Counted from the stretch's first letter, positions 45,401 to 53,734 are shown. The stretch is DNA of 64,000 nt from Weimeria sp002480925 (GCF_052064335.1 NZ_JBQHVU010000003.1:78451-142450), one strand, 5' to 3'. Numbers and translations: made by a program. Notes: generated by a model from the letters alone, not told the origin.

Positions 45401-45470
45401 TCCGCAGCAGGATTTGATGATGGTAGCTGAAGATCCGGCACCCTATGGTGAAAAGAAAGATGACGACTAA
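42411..45470 (+). CDS. hsdR: Type I restriction subunit HsdR
   Basis: A 1019-residue motor and nuclease. N-terminal nuclease domain has PVITMELKNQL (ExK, about residue 145-155). Motor: Walker A HSAGSGKSNSIAWL (about 303), motif II IIDEAHSGQSG (about 410), motif III FAFTATPKNKT, motif VI QTLSRLNRAYPGKDE. C-terminal helical domain binds HsdM/S. ATG start lies seven bases after AGGAGG, inside the hsdS end. Cleaves unmodified phage DNA after translocation. Confidence 0.96.
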   Translation: MAFTNTKESGLESLIVKWLVEQNGYEEGTNADYNKEYAVDETRLFRFLQDTQPKEMDKLGVFTSDTKKRQFLNRLSGEIAKRGIIDVLRNGVKVYPADLIMFYLTPTENNEQARIMYEKNIFSATRQLRYSQDAGKLALDVCLFINGLPVITMELKNQLTKQNTENAVRQYKEDRDFHDLLFSFKRCMVHFAVDDATIQFCTKLAGKDSWFLPFNKGYNDGAGNPPNPDGLMTDYLWKDILTKRKLSRIIENYAQVIEEVDEDTKKKSIKQIWPRYHQLDCVEKLLADVQENGVGKRYLIQHSAGSGKSNSIAWLAHQLIGLEKDGHPMIDSVLVVTDRRILDKQIRNTIKQFMQVKNTVTWAEHSGDLRKAIQDGKRIIISTIEKFPYIISEIGQEHKNNKFAIIIDEAHSGQSGRNSANMNLALSGLATDDDADNEDKINAMMEGRKLVSSASYFAFTATPKNKTEEMFGVAYEEDGEIKHRPFHVYTMKQAIQEGFILDVLRNYTTIDSWYKIMKTVEDDPMFDKKRAQKKLRAFVEGNPDVIAKKAAMMVEHFHEQVVAKKKIGGKARAMVVTASIPRCIEYYYAINKCLADRHSPYKTIVAFSGEHKYNGQEPALTSAAMNGFPDAKIPKEFKKDPYRILIVADMFQTGFDEPLLQTMYVDKPLYDIAAVQTLSRLNRAYPGKDEVYVLDFANKTSVIEEAFSKFYRTTILSGETDPNKLYDLITIMEEYQVYDDSDVEKLVDLFLSGAERDRLDPILDACTAVYKQLELDDQIKFKSAAKSFVRTYGFLGAILPYGNVDWEKLSIFLNLLIPKLPSPRDDDLSEGILQTIDLSSYRNEAQEAIAIKLEDADAEIAPVPAGKVGHIVEPEMDLLSKIIMDFNDMFGNINWNDADNVQRQILAIPEMVSKDKKYQNAMKNSDAQEARTESERALQAVIFSIMADNMELFKQFQDNPSFKKWLSDLVFNLTYNPEGKEYVMPGAERKSVTYDFNPQQDLMMVAEDPAPYGEKKDDD

Positions 45471-45491
45471 TTACAGGGAGGTGTATGGGCA

Positions 45492-46418
45492 TTGGAACTC
45501 ACAAAAACTGTAAAGGATAAAACTTTTGATGATTACTTTACAGAGGTCGATCACAGCGAAAGCATCAGTGAAGATCGACCGGGTTCAATGCGCCTTTTTT
45601 ACCTCAATGTCAGAAGCGGCAAAATCAAGATAGCTGATCTTGAGAAATTCACAATGCTGAACATTGGCCGCTATGTATTTTCGCGGGCAAAGCAGGAACA
45701 GTATGAAAAGGCCGGAAATCTTGATGCAGTCATGCAGCAGGCTCTTCGTATTATGCGTAAACGAGGTGCAGCTGATGCCAAGGGCACTGGAAATGAGCTC
45801 GGCGAGATTATGATTTATGCTTTCCTTGAGGAGAAGTTAAAAGCATATAAGCTACTCAGCAAAATCGAGCTAAGTACGGATGCCGCGCAATATTTGAGTG
45901 AGGCTGATGGTATCCATTTCCTGTGTTCTGATGGTACCAGCGGATCGTATAACCAGATGGTATTCGGTGCTTCAAATATCGTCGGAGAGATTAAGGATGC
46001 CATAGATCAGGCTTTTGAGATCATCAAGAAGATCAGTGCCCATGAGGATGACGAGGTTTATATGATTGAAAAGACCGTCCTCGACCGTTTTTATGATGAA
46101 GATGATCTGGCAGTCTTGAAAGAGTATGTTGTACCAGAGGAAGGAAAGAAGGCCAAGTACGCAATATCTTATGGCGTATTCTTGGGATACAATTTCGGCA
46201 TTCTTCCTTCAGGCCGTAGCGATGATGAATTGCTGGATATTATGCAGGAGAAGCTGGAACAGGACGCACAGCAACACGCTGCATACATCTCGCAGAAAAT
46301 AAAGGACTGCGGGCTGGAAAACCATGCGTTCTATTTTTACCTGCTTCCGCTGAATGATGCGGAGGCTGAAAAGAAAACGATAATGCAGCACGTATTGGAT
46401 GGAGATGTTGACCTATGA
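45492..46418 (+). CDS. hamA: Hachiman HamA-like protein (DUF1837)
   Basis: A 308-residue DUF1837 protein, effector of Hachiman, in which a HamB helicase senses DNA and HamA acts as nuclease. Family features: GNELGEIMIYAFLEEKLKAY (about residue 100-120), LLSKIEL, ADGIHFL (138-144) and VFGASNIVGEIKDAI (157-171). The E-x-K core expected after FG in relatives reads A-S-N here; an E-I-K follows six residues later. Whether the nuclease is active is uncertain. Start is a TTG after GGGAGGTG; an out-of-frame ATG lies between. Its stop overlaps hamB (ATGA). Confidence 0.85.
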   Translation: MELTKTVKDKTFDDYFTEVDHSESISEDRPGSMRLFYLNVRSGKIKIADLEKFTMLNIGRYVFSRAKQEQYEKAGNLDAVMQQALRIMRKRGAADAKGTGNELGEIMIYAFLEEKLKAYKLLSKIELSTDAAQYLSEADGIHFLCSDGTSGSYNQMVFGASNIVGEIKDAIDQAFEIIKKISAHEDDEVYMIEKTVLDRFYDEDDLAVLKEYVVPEEGKKAKYAISYGVFLGYNFGILPSGRSDDELLDIMQEKLEQDAQQHAAYISQKIKDCGLENHAFYFYLLPLNDAEAEKKTIMQHVLDGDVDL

Positions 46419-49123
46419 GCGGTGAAAAGAGAACACTCGGTGCCGCCATATTTGCCGACATCGAAGATAACGAATACTTGAATAAGATTCATGAGAAGGT
46501 GCTGTATAACTATGCCCTGCGACTGCTTCAACTTACCAAGAAGGAACCACTGCCTTTCGACCAGAAGGAGAAGCGTGATGCGTTGCGTTTCGCTGATCTG
46601 CTATCGAAGTCCAATGATCCTGAAAAGGCAAATGCTCATAAAATCTGGGCGCAGGAAATTGTAATCCTCTTGAATGAGCTTTACCCGGAGGACACGCTGA
46701 TTAAGCTTTATGCCGGAGATGTCTTTTCAAGCATAGGAAACCACAAAGGTATAGAACACATTAATTCCGAATATCAGGACATTACTGCGCTGGAGAGGTT
46801 CTTCTCTGAATTTAGGAATGACTATCTTACGATTCCCGCCGAACCGGATGAGAAGTTTTTTGCTGCTCAGAAAACAGCCTATGATCATTTGACCGATGAT
46901 TGTTTCAGCTATTCTGCTCCAACTTCTATGGGAAAGTCCTTCATCATGCGGATGTTTATCAAGAATGAGGTCATCCACGGCGCACAGAAAAACTATGCTC
47001 TGATTGTGCCGACAAAGGCACTCATAAACGAAGTCCGTGGCAAAGTTATTGATGACCTTGGTGAAAACGGAAACCTTGAGAAAATCAATTACCTCGACCG
47101 CTGCAATTATCGTGTGGTAACTGCGGCCAGTGATATTGCATTGGAGGAGGAGCACAATTATATCTTCGTTCTTACACCGGAACGTTTGCTGTATCTGTTG
47201 ATCAGTCAGCCGAAGGTACAGATAGACTACCTGTTTATCGATGAGGCACATAAATTGTCCGGCAAGAACAGCCGTGCTCCGTTTTACTACAAGGTTGTGG
47301 ATATGCTTTTGAAACGAGAGCCTAAGCCACACTTTATCTTTGCCTCTCCGAACATTCCGAATCCGCAGGTTTATCTCCGGATGATGACAGATATAGAGGC
47401 TGGTGATGATAGCAAACTGGCAATTACATACTCACCAGTCGTTCAGGTAAAGTTCCTTGTAGATCTGAAGAATCACGAAATTCAGGTTTATAACGAGCAT
47501 AACGGAAAACGTATTCACGTTGCGAATATACGCGACCGTGGCGGCAGAAATGCTAACCTTACAGATATTCTGCTGAAATTTGAAAAAATGAATAAAGGCC
47601 TGCCGGAAGATATGCGAAAGCAGACAATCGTCTACTTCAACGGCAGAAATAAGGCAATCGATGCTGCTCGGAGATTTTCTGACGCACTTGGGTATGACGG
47701 CATTAAGAATGATCCTTTGCTGGAAACGCTGTCTAAGGACATCCGTCAGGAAGTTCATGGGGACTATTTCCTTGCCGATATGATTCGCAAGGGCATCGCT
47801 TACCATATAGGCTATCTTCCTGCTTCGATTCGGGCAAGGATAGAAACGCTGTTTCAGGAAGGGCATATAACGATTATGTTCTGCACCAGCACTTTGCTGG
47901 AGGGCGTTAATTTGCCTGCAGACAATCTTTTCATTACAGACAATAAGATATTCCGCAGTGAGATGGAGCCGGTCGATTTCAGAAACCTGATAGGCCGTGT
48001 CGGCAGAATCAGTTTCAATCTTTTCGGGAATGTATATTTTGTTACCGATGAAGAAGAAACAGTAAAGGCCGATGACTATGTCAGGATGCTGCAGGAGAAG
48101 GTGCCGGAACAGGTGCTTTCCATCGCTACGAATCCGAAGGTTCTCAAGAAGGTTGAGAAGAAGTATGTAGCTGACATTCTTAAAAGTGGTAGCTCTGTAA
48201 TCCCACAGCGTGTTAATGAGAATGGCGATCCTCTTCAGTCAGAAGAGTCCTATATCATGATGCGTAAGTTTGGCCTTATTCTGCTCAGAGATATTGTTGA
48301 AGATAAGGATACGCTTGTGCGTCGAGAGTTCAAGCCATTCCTGACAGACGAGGATGAAAAGAAAATCCGCGATAAATTCAAGAATACAGAGACAATCCCG
48401 GACGACGACATAAACACATCTGTTGACCAGACAAAACGTCTCATTATGGCTATAAAAAATAATGATCTGCGTTATCCGGATGTGAAGGATGGATATTTCA
48501 GACACGACGTGGTTTTGGAGTTTTTGAAGAAACTGAGCAATGTTTTCCAGTGGAAAATATATGAATCAAGCACACTTGGCAAGGATAGTCTTCTGAGCTG
48601 GTACGCGGTTATCCTCTGTGAATGGATGGAAGGAAACGGCCTGAACTACATCATGCGGGCAGCCTTGAAGCACCATCGTGAGAAACCGGATGACTTCTGG
48701 ATCAACAGATATACCAAGGGCGTGTATGACGATACCTCATTAATCCATCGCAATATTGTTTTTGCTGATACGTTGGAAGTGATCGAAAATGTCATCTTGT
48801 TTAGCATATCGAACTACTTCCTGCGATTTTCAAATGAGTTCCGGCGCATAAAGGGCGATGATGAGCTGGACGCCAATAACTGGTATGAATACGTGGAATA
48901 TGGCACCACAAATCCGCTGACGATCCTTTTGCAGAGAAATGGATTCTCTCGTGAGTCTGCGCGATTTATCAAGGAAAATCCGGAGTATGTCGTGAAGGAC
49001 GGCAGCACCGGGAAGTTAAAACTGAAGGCCTCGTTATCAAAGTGTGGTCGAACCAGCGTGGAGAACGAAGTCGAATATATCCGGCAGAATGTTCCGGGAA
49101 TCTTTGTGGGCGAGGAGGACTAA
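46415..49123 (+). CDS. hamB: Hachiman helicase HamB-like
   Basis: A 902-residue superfamily 2 helicase, the motor and sensor of Hachiman. Motif I APTSMGKSF (168-176), motif II FIDEAHKLSG (DEAH 276-279), motif Ia VPTKALINEV, motif V STLLEGVNLPADNLFI, and motif VI RNLIGRVGRIS. A long helical C-terminal region follows. It is translated from an ATG overlapping the hamA stop, as expected for a two-component system. In characterised systems the complex clears phage and damages DNA once triggered by altered DNA. Confidence 0.88.
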   Translation: MSGEKRTLGAAIFADIEDNEYLNKIHEKVLYNYALRLLQLTKKEPLPFDQKEKRDALRFADLLSKSNDPEKANAHKIWAQEIVILLNELYPEDTLIKLYAGDVFSSIGNHKGIEHINSEYQDITALERFFSEFRNDYLTIPAEPDEKFFAAQKTAYDHLTDDCFSYSAPTSMGKSFIMRMFIKNEVIHGAQKNYALIVPTKALINEVRGKVIDDLGENGNLEKINYLDRCNYRVVTAASDIALEEEHNYIFVLTPERLLYLLISQPKVQIDYLFIDEAHKLSGKNSRAPFYYKVVDMLLKREPKPHFIFASPNIPNPQVYLRMMTDIEAGDDSKLAITYSPVVQVKFLVDLKNHEIQVYNEHNGKRIHVANIRDRGGRNANLTDILLKFEKMNKGLPEDMRKQTIVYFNGRNKAIDAARRFSDALGYDGIKNDPLLETLSKDIRQEVHGDYFLADMIRKGIAYHIGYLPASIRARIETLFQEGHITIMFCTSTLLEGVNLPADNLFITDNKIFRSEMEPVDFRNLIGRVGRISFNLFGNVYFVTDEEETVKADDYVRMLQEKVPEQVLSIATNPKVLKKVEKKYVADILKSGSSVIPQRVNENGDPLQSEESYIMMRKFGLILLRDIVEDKDTLVRREFKPFLTDEDEKKIRDKFKNTETIPDDDINTSVDQTKRLIMAIKNNDLRYPDVKDGYFRHDVVLEFLKKLSNVFQWKIYESSTLGKDSLLSWYAVILCEWMEGNGLNYIMRAALKHHREKPDDFWINRYTKGVYDDTSLIHRNIVFADTLEVIENVILFSISNYFLRFSNEFRRIKGDDELDANNWYEYVEYGTTNPLTILLQRNGFSRESARFIKENPEYVVKDGSTGKLKLKASLSKCGRTSVENEVEYIRQNVPGIFVGEED

Positions 49124-49128
49124 GACAC

Positions 49129-50907
49129 ATGGGAAAAGAATTATTTGATAACATTCCGAGCAAGGTCGGCGATCTGCTCAGTGATGTAAAGAACGGCAAG
49201 GTTGGCCTTCCGGATCTTCAGAGACCATTTGTTTGGAAGGATAGCAAGGCACGAGATTTGTTGGATTCAATGCTGAAAGGATATCCGATAGGATACATCA
49301 TGCTTTGGCAGTCGCCTGATGGGTATGAAACCGTAAACCATATCGGTACCAATGACAAGACATACATCCAGCCGGATTATCTTGTGATCGATGGACAGCA
49401 GCGTTTGACAGCTCTTTTAGCTGCTATATCCGGGATTAAGGTTAAGGACAAGAACTATTCTGAGCGGCAGATTCGTATTGCCTTCAATCCTCTTACTCGC
49501 GAGTTTGCAGTTTGGACAGAAGCCTATGAGCGCAATCCAGAATGGATCAGTGGAATCAGTGCCGTGTTTGAAGCAGATGCAAACCACGACGTTCCGAAGT
49601 TTCGGAGACAATTCATCAAGGACTGTAATGCCGGAAGAGAGAAAAACGGGAAAGACCTCCTGACTGATGAAGAAGAGGAAGCAATCGAAACAAATCTGAA
49701 TGACCTGCTCAATCTTTCCATATATACATTACCGACGCTCCGCATTAATGCAAAGGCGACTGAGGAGGATGTGGCAGAGGTCTTTGTGCGTGTTAACTCA
49801 GGTGGACAGAAACTGACGGAGAAGAACTTCATAGAAACGCTTCTCGCAGTTTATGATAACGATGTACATGACAAGATTGATAAGTTCTGCGCCGAGTCGC
49901 GTATACCGAAAGATGGCACATCCTACAACTTTATACTGAAGGCAGACCCATCCCATCTGATACGTATGGCGGTTGCAGTAGGCTTCCGTCGTGCGCGACT
50001 TCGTTATGCATACATGCTCATGAGAGGTAAAAACCTCGAAACTGGTGTTGTAACAAAAGAAGAGATGGACGCAAATCTCACTAAGTTTAAGAACGCACTG
50101 GATGAGGTTACAAACCTGAATAACTGGCATGCATTCATGGGGTTGTTTGCTGATGCTGGATATGTGAACGGTAGCATTGTTGCATCTACAAACGCAGTTG
50201 TGTTCTGCTATGTCCTTTATCTAATAGGAAAATACGATTATAAGGTTCAGCCGATTGCGCTTCAGAAGGTCATCAAAAAGTGGATATTCATGTCAACAAT
50301 AACTTACTTCTATACCGGTTCCACAGAGTCTGAGGTTGAAAAACAGTTTGCTGATTTGAGAAATGTACATACGGCTGATGAGTTCGTTTCTTATCTGGAC
50401 GGAGTGATTTCCACAAGATTTTCCGATGATTATTTCAACCTTACACTTCCTTCCGACCTCATGAGTGCAGCGGCAACATCACCTGCATGGTTCGGGTACA
50501 TTGCTGCTCTTAATGTTTTAGGAACTCCTATGCTGTTTAGCACTACTACACTCGCAGCAAAACTCCTGCCGGGAGCCAGCGGAGATAAGAAAGCAATCGA
50601 TAAGCACCATATATTCCCGAAGAATTACCTGACCGGAATCGGATATACAAGTGACCGTGACCGAAACCAGATAGCGAACTTCACATATCTGGATTACAAC
50701 ACAAACATCGACATTTCTGATGATCCGCCAGCTGAGTATGTTGACAGATATCGTCAGAAACTTGGTGAGGAAGGGTACAAAAAGACCTGTGCTGATAATG
50801 CACTGCCTGTTGATTTTGAGAAGATGTCGTACCCGGATTTCCTTGAGCAGCGTAGAAAGCTTATGGCCGGTATTGTGAAGAAAGCCTATCAGAAACTCTG
50901 CGAGTGA
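49129..50907 (+). CDS. DUF262-HNH protein (GmrSD-like)
   Basis: A 592-residue protein of the GmrSD/DUF262 type IV-like group. DUF262 N-terminal domain: LPDLQRPFVWKDSKARDLLD, GYPIGYIMLW and the NTPase signature DGQQRLT (residues 88-94), with VRVNSGGQKLTEKNF further on. The C-terminus has an HNH-type motif DKHHIFPKNYL (about 491-501) followed by NQIANFTYLD. Relatives sense or cut modified DNA in anti-phage defence. Start is the ATG five bases after the hamB stop; the upstream open frame overlaps hamB and is not used. Confidence 0.88.
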   Translation: MGKELFDNIPSKVGDLLSDVKNGKVGLPDLQRPFVWKDSKARDLLDSMLKGYPIGYIMLWQSPDGYETVNHIGTNDKTYIQPDYLVIDGQQRLTALLAAISGIKVKDKNYSERQIRIAFNPLTREFAVWTEAYERNPEWISGISAVFEADANHDVPKFRRQFIKDCNAGREKNGKDLLTDEEEEAIETNLNDLLNLSIYTLPTLRINAKATEEDVAEVFVRVNSGGQKLTEKNFIETLLAVYDNDVHDKIDKFCAESRIPKDGTSYNFILKADPSHLIRMAVAVGFRRARLRYAYMLMRGKNLETGVVTKEEMDANLTKFKNALDEVTNLNNWHAFMGLFADAGYVNGSIVASTNAVVFCYVLYLIGKYDYKVQPIALQKVIKKWIFMSTITYFYTGSTESEVEKQFADLRNVHTADEFVSYLDGVISTRFSDDYFNLTLPSDLMSAAATSPAWFGYIAALNVLGTPMLFSTTTLAAKLLPGASGDKKAIDKHHIFPKNYLTGIGYTSDRDRNQIANFTYLDYNTNIDISDDPPAEYVDRYRQKLGEEGYKKTCADNALPVDFEKMSYPDFLEQRRKLMAGIVKKAYQKLCE

Positions 50908-50931
50908 TCAGTAACATAAAGGAGTTAGTGT

Positions 50932-51357
50932 ATGATTTCAGAAGAATTAAAAGCTATCATTGATAAGCTGAATGAACAAGGCAAAATGATTTTTCTTGAA
51001 GGAGCAACTGAAGAACAGATTACTCAGTTCGAGAAAGACCATGAAATTGAATTCCCTGAAAAGTATAAAGAATGGTTGCAGTATTCCGATGGTGGCGAGT
51101 TGTTTCTTCCCGCTGGAGTGCAGTTTTATGGTGTAGCGCATAAGCCAATAATCGATGTAGATGAAAATGATAGGCCTGATGAAAAATATATTGTTATTGG
51201 TGCTTTAGCTTCAGGAGATCCAGTATTATGTGAGAAGTCAGGCGAGAAAATTTCAATATATGATCACGAAACTGGAAGTGTCGATGATGAGTTGATCTAT
51301 GATGATTTTTATGCTTTCTTGAATGACCTTTATGACTTGCTTGGTATAGGAGAGTGA
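50932..51357 (+). CDS. SMI1/KNR4 (SUKH) family protein
   Basis: A 141-residue SUKH-fold protein: GATEEQITQFEKDHEIEFPE, KYKEWLQYSDGGELF and YDDFYAFLNDLYDLLG are typical. SUKH proteins serve as immunity proteins against nuclease toxins in polymorphic toxin systems, and some as partners in defence loci. It lies 24 bases after the DUF262 gene and 4 before the putative nuclease gene, so an effector-immunity type pair is suggested. Confidence 0.85.
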   Translation: MISEELKAIIDKLNEQGKMIFLEGATEEQITQFEKDHEIEFPEKYKEWLQYSDGGELFLPAGVQFYGVAHKPIIDVDENDRPDEKYIVIGALASGDPVLCEKSGEKISIYDHETGSVDDELIYDDFYAFLNDLYDLLGIGE

Positions 51358-51361
51358 GCCT

Positions 51362-52300
51362 ATGTCAAAAACGAGTATAAAGGAAAGAAACAAGGCAATA
51401 AGGCTTGCTTGGGAAAGAGAGCAAAAATTAGTCGCTGAAGGCAAAGGAACACGGGACTGGTCGCAGGAACAGCAAAAGGACATCCTTGATCCCAATATAG
51501 GAAAAGCCAAGGACGACAATGGACGCTCCTATGAAGGTCAGCACATGAAGAGTGCTGCTGAGTATCCGGAATACCAAGGTGATCCGGATAACATACAGTT
51601 TCTTACAAGGGATGAACATCTGGCGGCTCATAAAGGTAGTTGGCAAAATTCGACAAATTGGTACTATAATCCGGATACTAAAGAGTTCATTGATTTTGGA
51701 GAGAATAAACCTATTCCTTGCGAAGCTATTTATCTTAGTGAGCCGGTGCGCAGTCCTGTTATTGACAGTCAAAATAAAGGTGACGATTTAAAAAAACAGT
51801 CCAAAGCGGAGGCAGAGTCTACAGAGAGCGTGAAGCCTTCACGGCGGGAGGATACAGGGCATCACTCAGAAACCAAATCCCAAAGCAAAACTACGGTACC
51901 TCCACCAGAAGTATACGAAAGCTTTGGAGATAAGGTTCTCCGCGCAGTTGATGCTGTTAAAGGATTTAGTGAAAGGCATCCTATTTTGACTGGAATAGTG
52001 AAATGGGGCGGGATTGCTGCGGCAGCAATCACAACAGCGGCTGTAGCGAACAACAGCTCAGGTGGAGGCGGATCTTCTGGAGATAGCGGATCTGATACTT
52101 CATCTTCAGATTTGTTTGATGATTACAGCGGACAAGCAGATGATAGTGATGATTACAGTGATTCATCTGGTTCAAGAGATTATCCGGATGAACGTTCATC
52201 ACCACGGGAACATGATGTGTCTGGATACGATCGTCAACAGAATGGAAAGACTGTGCATGTAAATCCATATAAACGTGGTGGAAGACACGATGATGATTAG
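51362..52300 (+). CDS. Membrane-anchored HNH/GHH-type nuclease-like protein
   Basis: A 312-residue protein. N-terminal about 110 residues contain an HNH/Endo VII-like motif: EGQHMKSAAEYPE, DPDNIQFLTRDEHLAAH (H61, N77, H86, H90). A hydrophobic segment follows at about 207-230 (ILTGIVKWGGIAAAAITTAA), then a Gly/Ser/Asp-rich disordered tail. The nuclease would face the cytoplasm only if topology allows; this is untested. Gene order SUKH then nuclease is reminiscent of toxin-immunity pairs but with the nuclease at the N-terminus. Last gene of the operon. Confidence 0.65.
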   Translation: MSKTSIKERNKAIRLAWEREQKLVAEGKGTRDWSQEQQKDILDPNIGKAKDDNGRSYEGQHMKSAAEYPEYQGDPDNIQFLTRDEHLAAHKGSWQNSTNWYYNPDTKEFIDFGENKPIPCEAIYLSEPVRSPVIDSQNKGDDLKKQSKAEAESTESVKPSRREDTGHHSETKSQSKTTVPPPEVYESFGDKVLRAVDAVKGFSERHPILTGIVKWGGIAAAAITTAAVANNSSGGGGSSGDSGSDTSSSDLFDDYSGQADDSDDYSDSSGSRDYPDERSSPREHDVSGYDRQQNGKTVHVNPYKRGGRHDDD

Positions 52301-52563
52301 AGTTGAGGCGATGGGATTTCAGACCTGTTCCCTCAGAGCGAAGTCTTGAAGCGGTCGGCAAATCTGTGCGTTTGCATATTATAGGTATGAGCAAGGTCTT
52401 TGACCTGTTTCCGAGAACGTACAAGGGTAAAAATCGGTGTGCTTTAAGGGAAAAACACGCTTTGATAAATTCCCGCGAACGACCGCTAAAATCTGACATC
52501 AATCTGGAGCAATCGAGCCACGTGGAGACGGTAGTATTGATGTCTCGCGTATTAAATGAGCGG
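52301..52563 (+). other. Intergenic region after defence operon
   Basis: No convincing gene. An 88-codon frame exists but has no ribosome site and no family look. The end (ATGAGCGGTGC) is complementary to the last bases of the adjoining repeat unit (GCACCGCTCAT), so the structured repeat probably extends here. Confidence 0.5.
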
Positions 52564-52860
52564 TGCTGAAATAGTGTATCGGTGACGGCGACCGCTTGAG
52601 GACGCAAAGTCATCCGATACGCTATTTCAATAGCGCGAACGCGCGGATGAGCATGGAGCGAAGCGGAATGCGAATCGGCACCGCTCATGAAAAATAAGAC
52701 GAGGCCGGAACCTGCTGAAATAGTGTATCGGTGACGGCGGCCGCTTGAGGACGCAAAGTCATCCGATACGCTATTTCAATAGCGCGAACGCGCGGATGAG
52801 CATGGAGCGAAGCGGAATGCGAATCGGCACCGCTCATGAAAAATAAGATGAGGCCGTAAC
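52564..52860 (+). repeat. Two tandem 149-bp structured repeats
   Basis: Two copies with a period of 149 bases and only about three differences. Each carries a near-perfect 16-bp inverted repeat (TGAAATAGTGTATCGG and CCGATACGCTATTTCA), extended by an inner TGAC/GTCA, then a second palindromic segment (GATGAGC ... GCTCATGA). It resembles a mobile REP-like or ncRNA element; family unknown. It marks the downstream border of the defence operon. Confidence 0.88.
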
Positions 52861-52901
52861 GGCAATATCATTCCTGCCCGGAATTATTCAGCAGACACTA
52901 T

Positions 52902-53378
52902 TTATGATTCATTAACCAGCTTCCCTGTCATATGCTCAGGAATGAGTTCAAGGCACTGTACTCTCGGCAGAGCATTTTTCAATTCCTTTTGTAAATACTC
53001 TTCATCATCCGTGAACTTTTTTGTGAGATTAGTACAGATTTTTATTGCAGTATCCTCATCCTCAACAAGCTTGATTCTGCCAAATACAATTACGCTGTTA
53101 ATATTTAAAGCCCAATCGTCGTCTTTCCGATAGCCTTCATCCCATGTACAGAAGCTTACTTTATCACAAGCCTTAATTGCATCAATCTTGTGACCTTCCT
53201 TAGCCCCATGAAAATAGATTTTCCCATCCTCTTCACAATACCACTGGTTAATGGGCAAACCATACGGATAACCATCCTCACCAATAAGGGATAGTACACC
53301 GCGCTTTGCATTTTTCAGCACCTCAATGCACTGTTCATCTGTAATCTGTTGCTTAAATCTTCTCATCTTTCTAAACAT
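52902..53378 (-). CDS. Pyridoxamine 5'-phosphate oxidase-fold (NimA-like) protein
   Basis: A 158-residue split-barrel flavin-binding protein. MRRFKQQITDEQCIEVLKNA, GVLSLIGEDGYPYGLPIN and KIYFHGAKEGHKIDAIK are family hallmarks. Relatives bind FMN or heme and reduce small compounds such as nitroimidazoles. It follows the SMR transporter gene with eight bases between, so both may be co-transcribed. Confidence 0.9.
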   Translation of the reverse strand: MFRKMRRFKQQITDEQCIEVLKNAKRGVLSLIGEDGYPYGLPINQWYCEEDGKIYFHGAKEGHKIDAIKACDKVSFCTWDEGYRKDDDWALNINSVIVFGRIKLVEDEDTAIKICTNLTKKFTDDEEYLQKELKNALPRVQCLELIPEHMTGKLVNES

Positions 53379-53386
53379 AGTTCACC

Positions 53387-53707
53387 TTAATCCTTTGTTA
53401 ATATTTTTAATCCGACAATTCCAACTACAATTAAAATAACACATATAACCTGTGGAACTGACAATTTTTCATTAAAAAGAAAAATCCCAAGCAGCGTAGT
53501 CCCCACGATTCCCATGCCTGTCCACATAGCATAAGCTGTTCCCAAAGGAAGCTGCCTAAGTGCGATCGACAAAAACACAGCACTGGCTATATACCCCACA
53601 CAGGTAATAATTGATGGGATCAGCACAGTAAATCCGTTAGACATTTTCATTGTTACCGCCCATGTTATTTCAAGAGCTCCTGCAATTAACAGATAGATCC
53701 ATTTCAT
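53387..53707 (-). CDS. Small multidrug resistance (SMR) transporter
   Basis: A 106-residue four-helix membrane protein: KWIYLLIAGALEITWAVTMK with the conserved Glu14 in helix 1 (the EmrE/SugE proton and substrate site), then LRQLPLGTAYAMWTGMGIVG and a C-terminal helix. It exports guanidinium or quaternary cations in relatives. A consensus promoter and a long structured leader precede it, suggesting ligand-dependent control. Confidence 0.93.
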   Translation of the reverse strand: MKWIYLLIAGALEITWAVTMKMSNGFTVLIPSIITCVGYIASAVFLSIALRQLPLGTAYAMWTGMGIVGTTLLGIFLFNEKLSVPQVICVILIVVGIVGLKILTKD

Positions 53708-53734
53708 TAGAGAACCTCCATATAATAAAATACG

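Noticed and set aside
52303..52569. 88-codon rightward frame
   Set aside because: No ribosome site, no family resemblance, and it runs into the structured repeat.
52564..52860. CRISPR array
   Set aside because: Only two 149-bp units in direct tandem without spacers and no cas genes.
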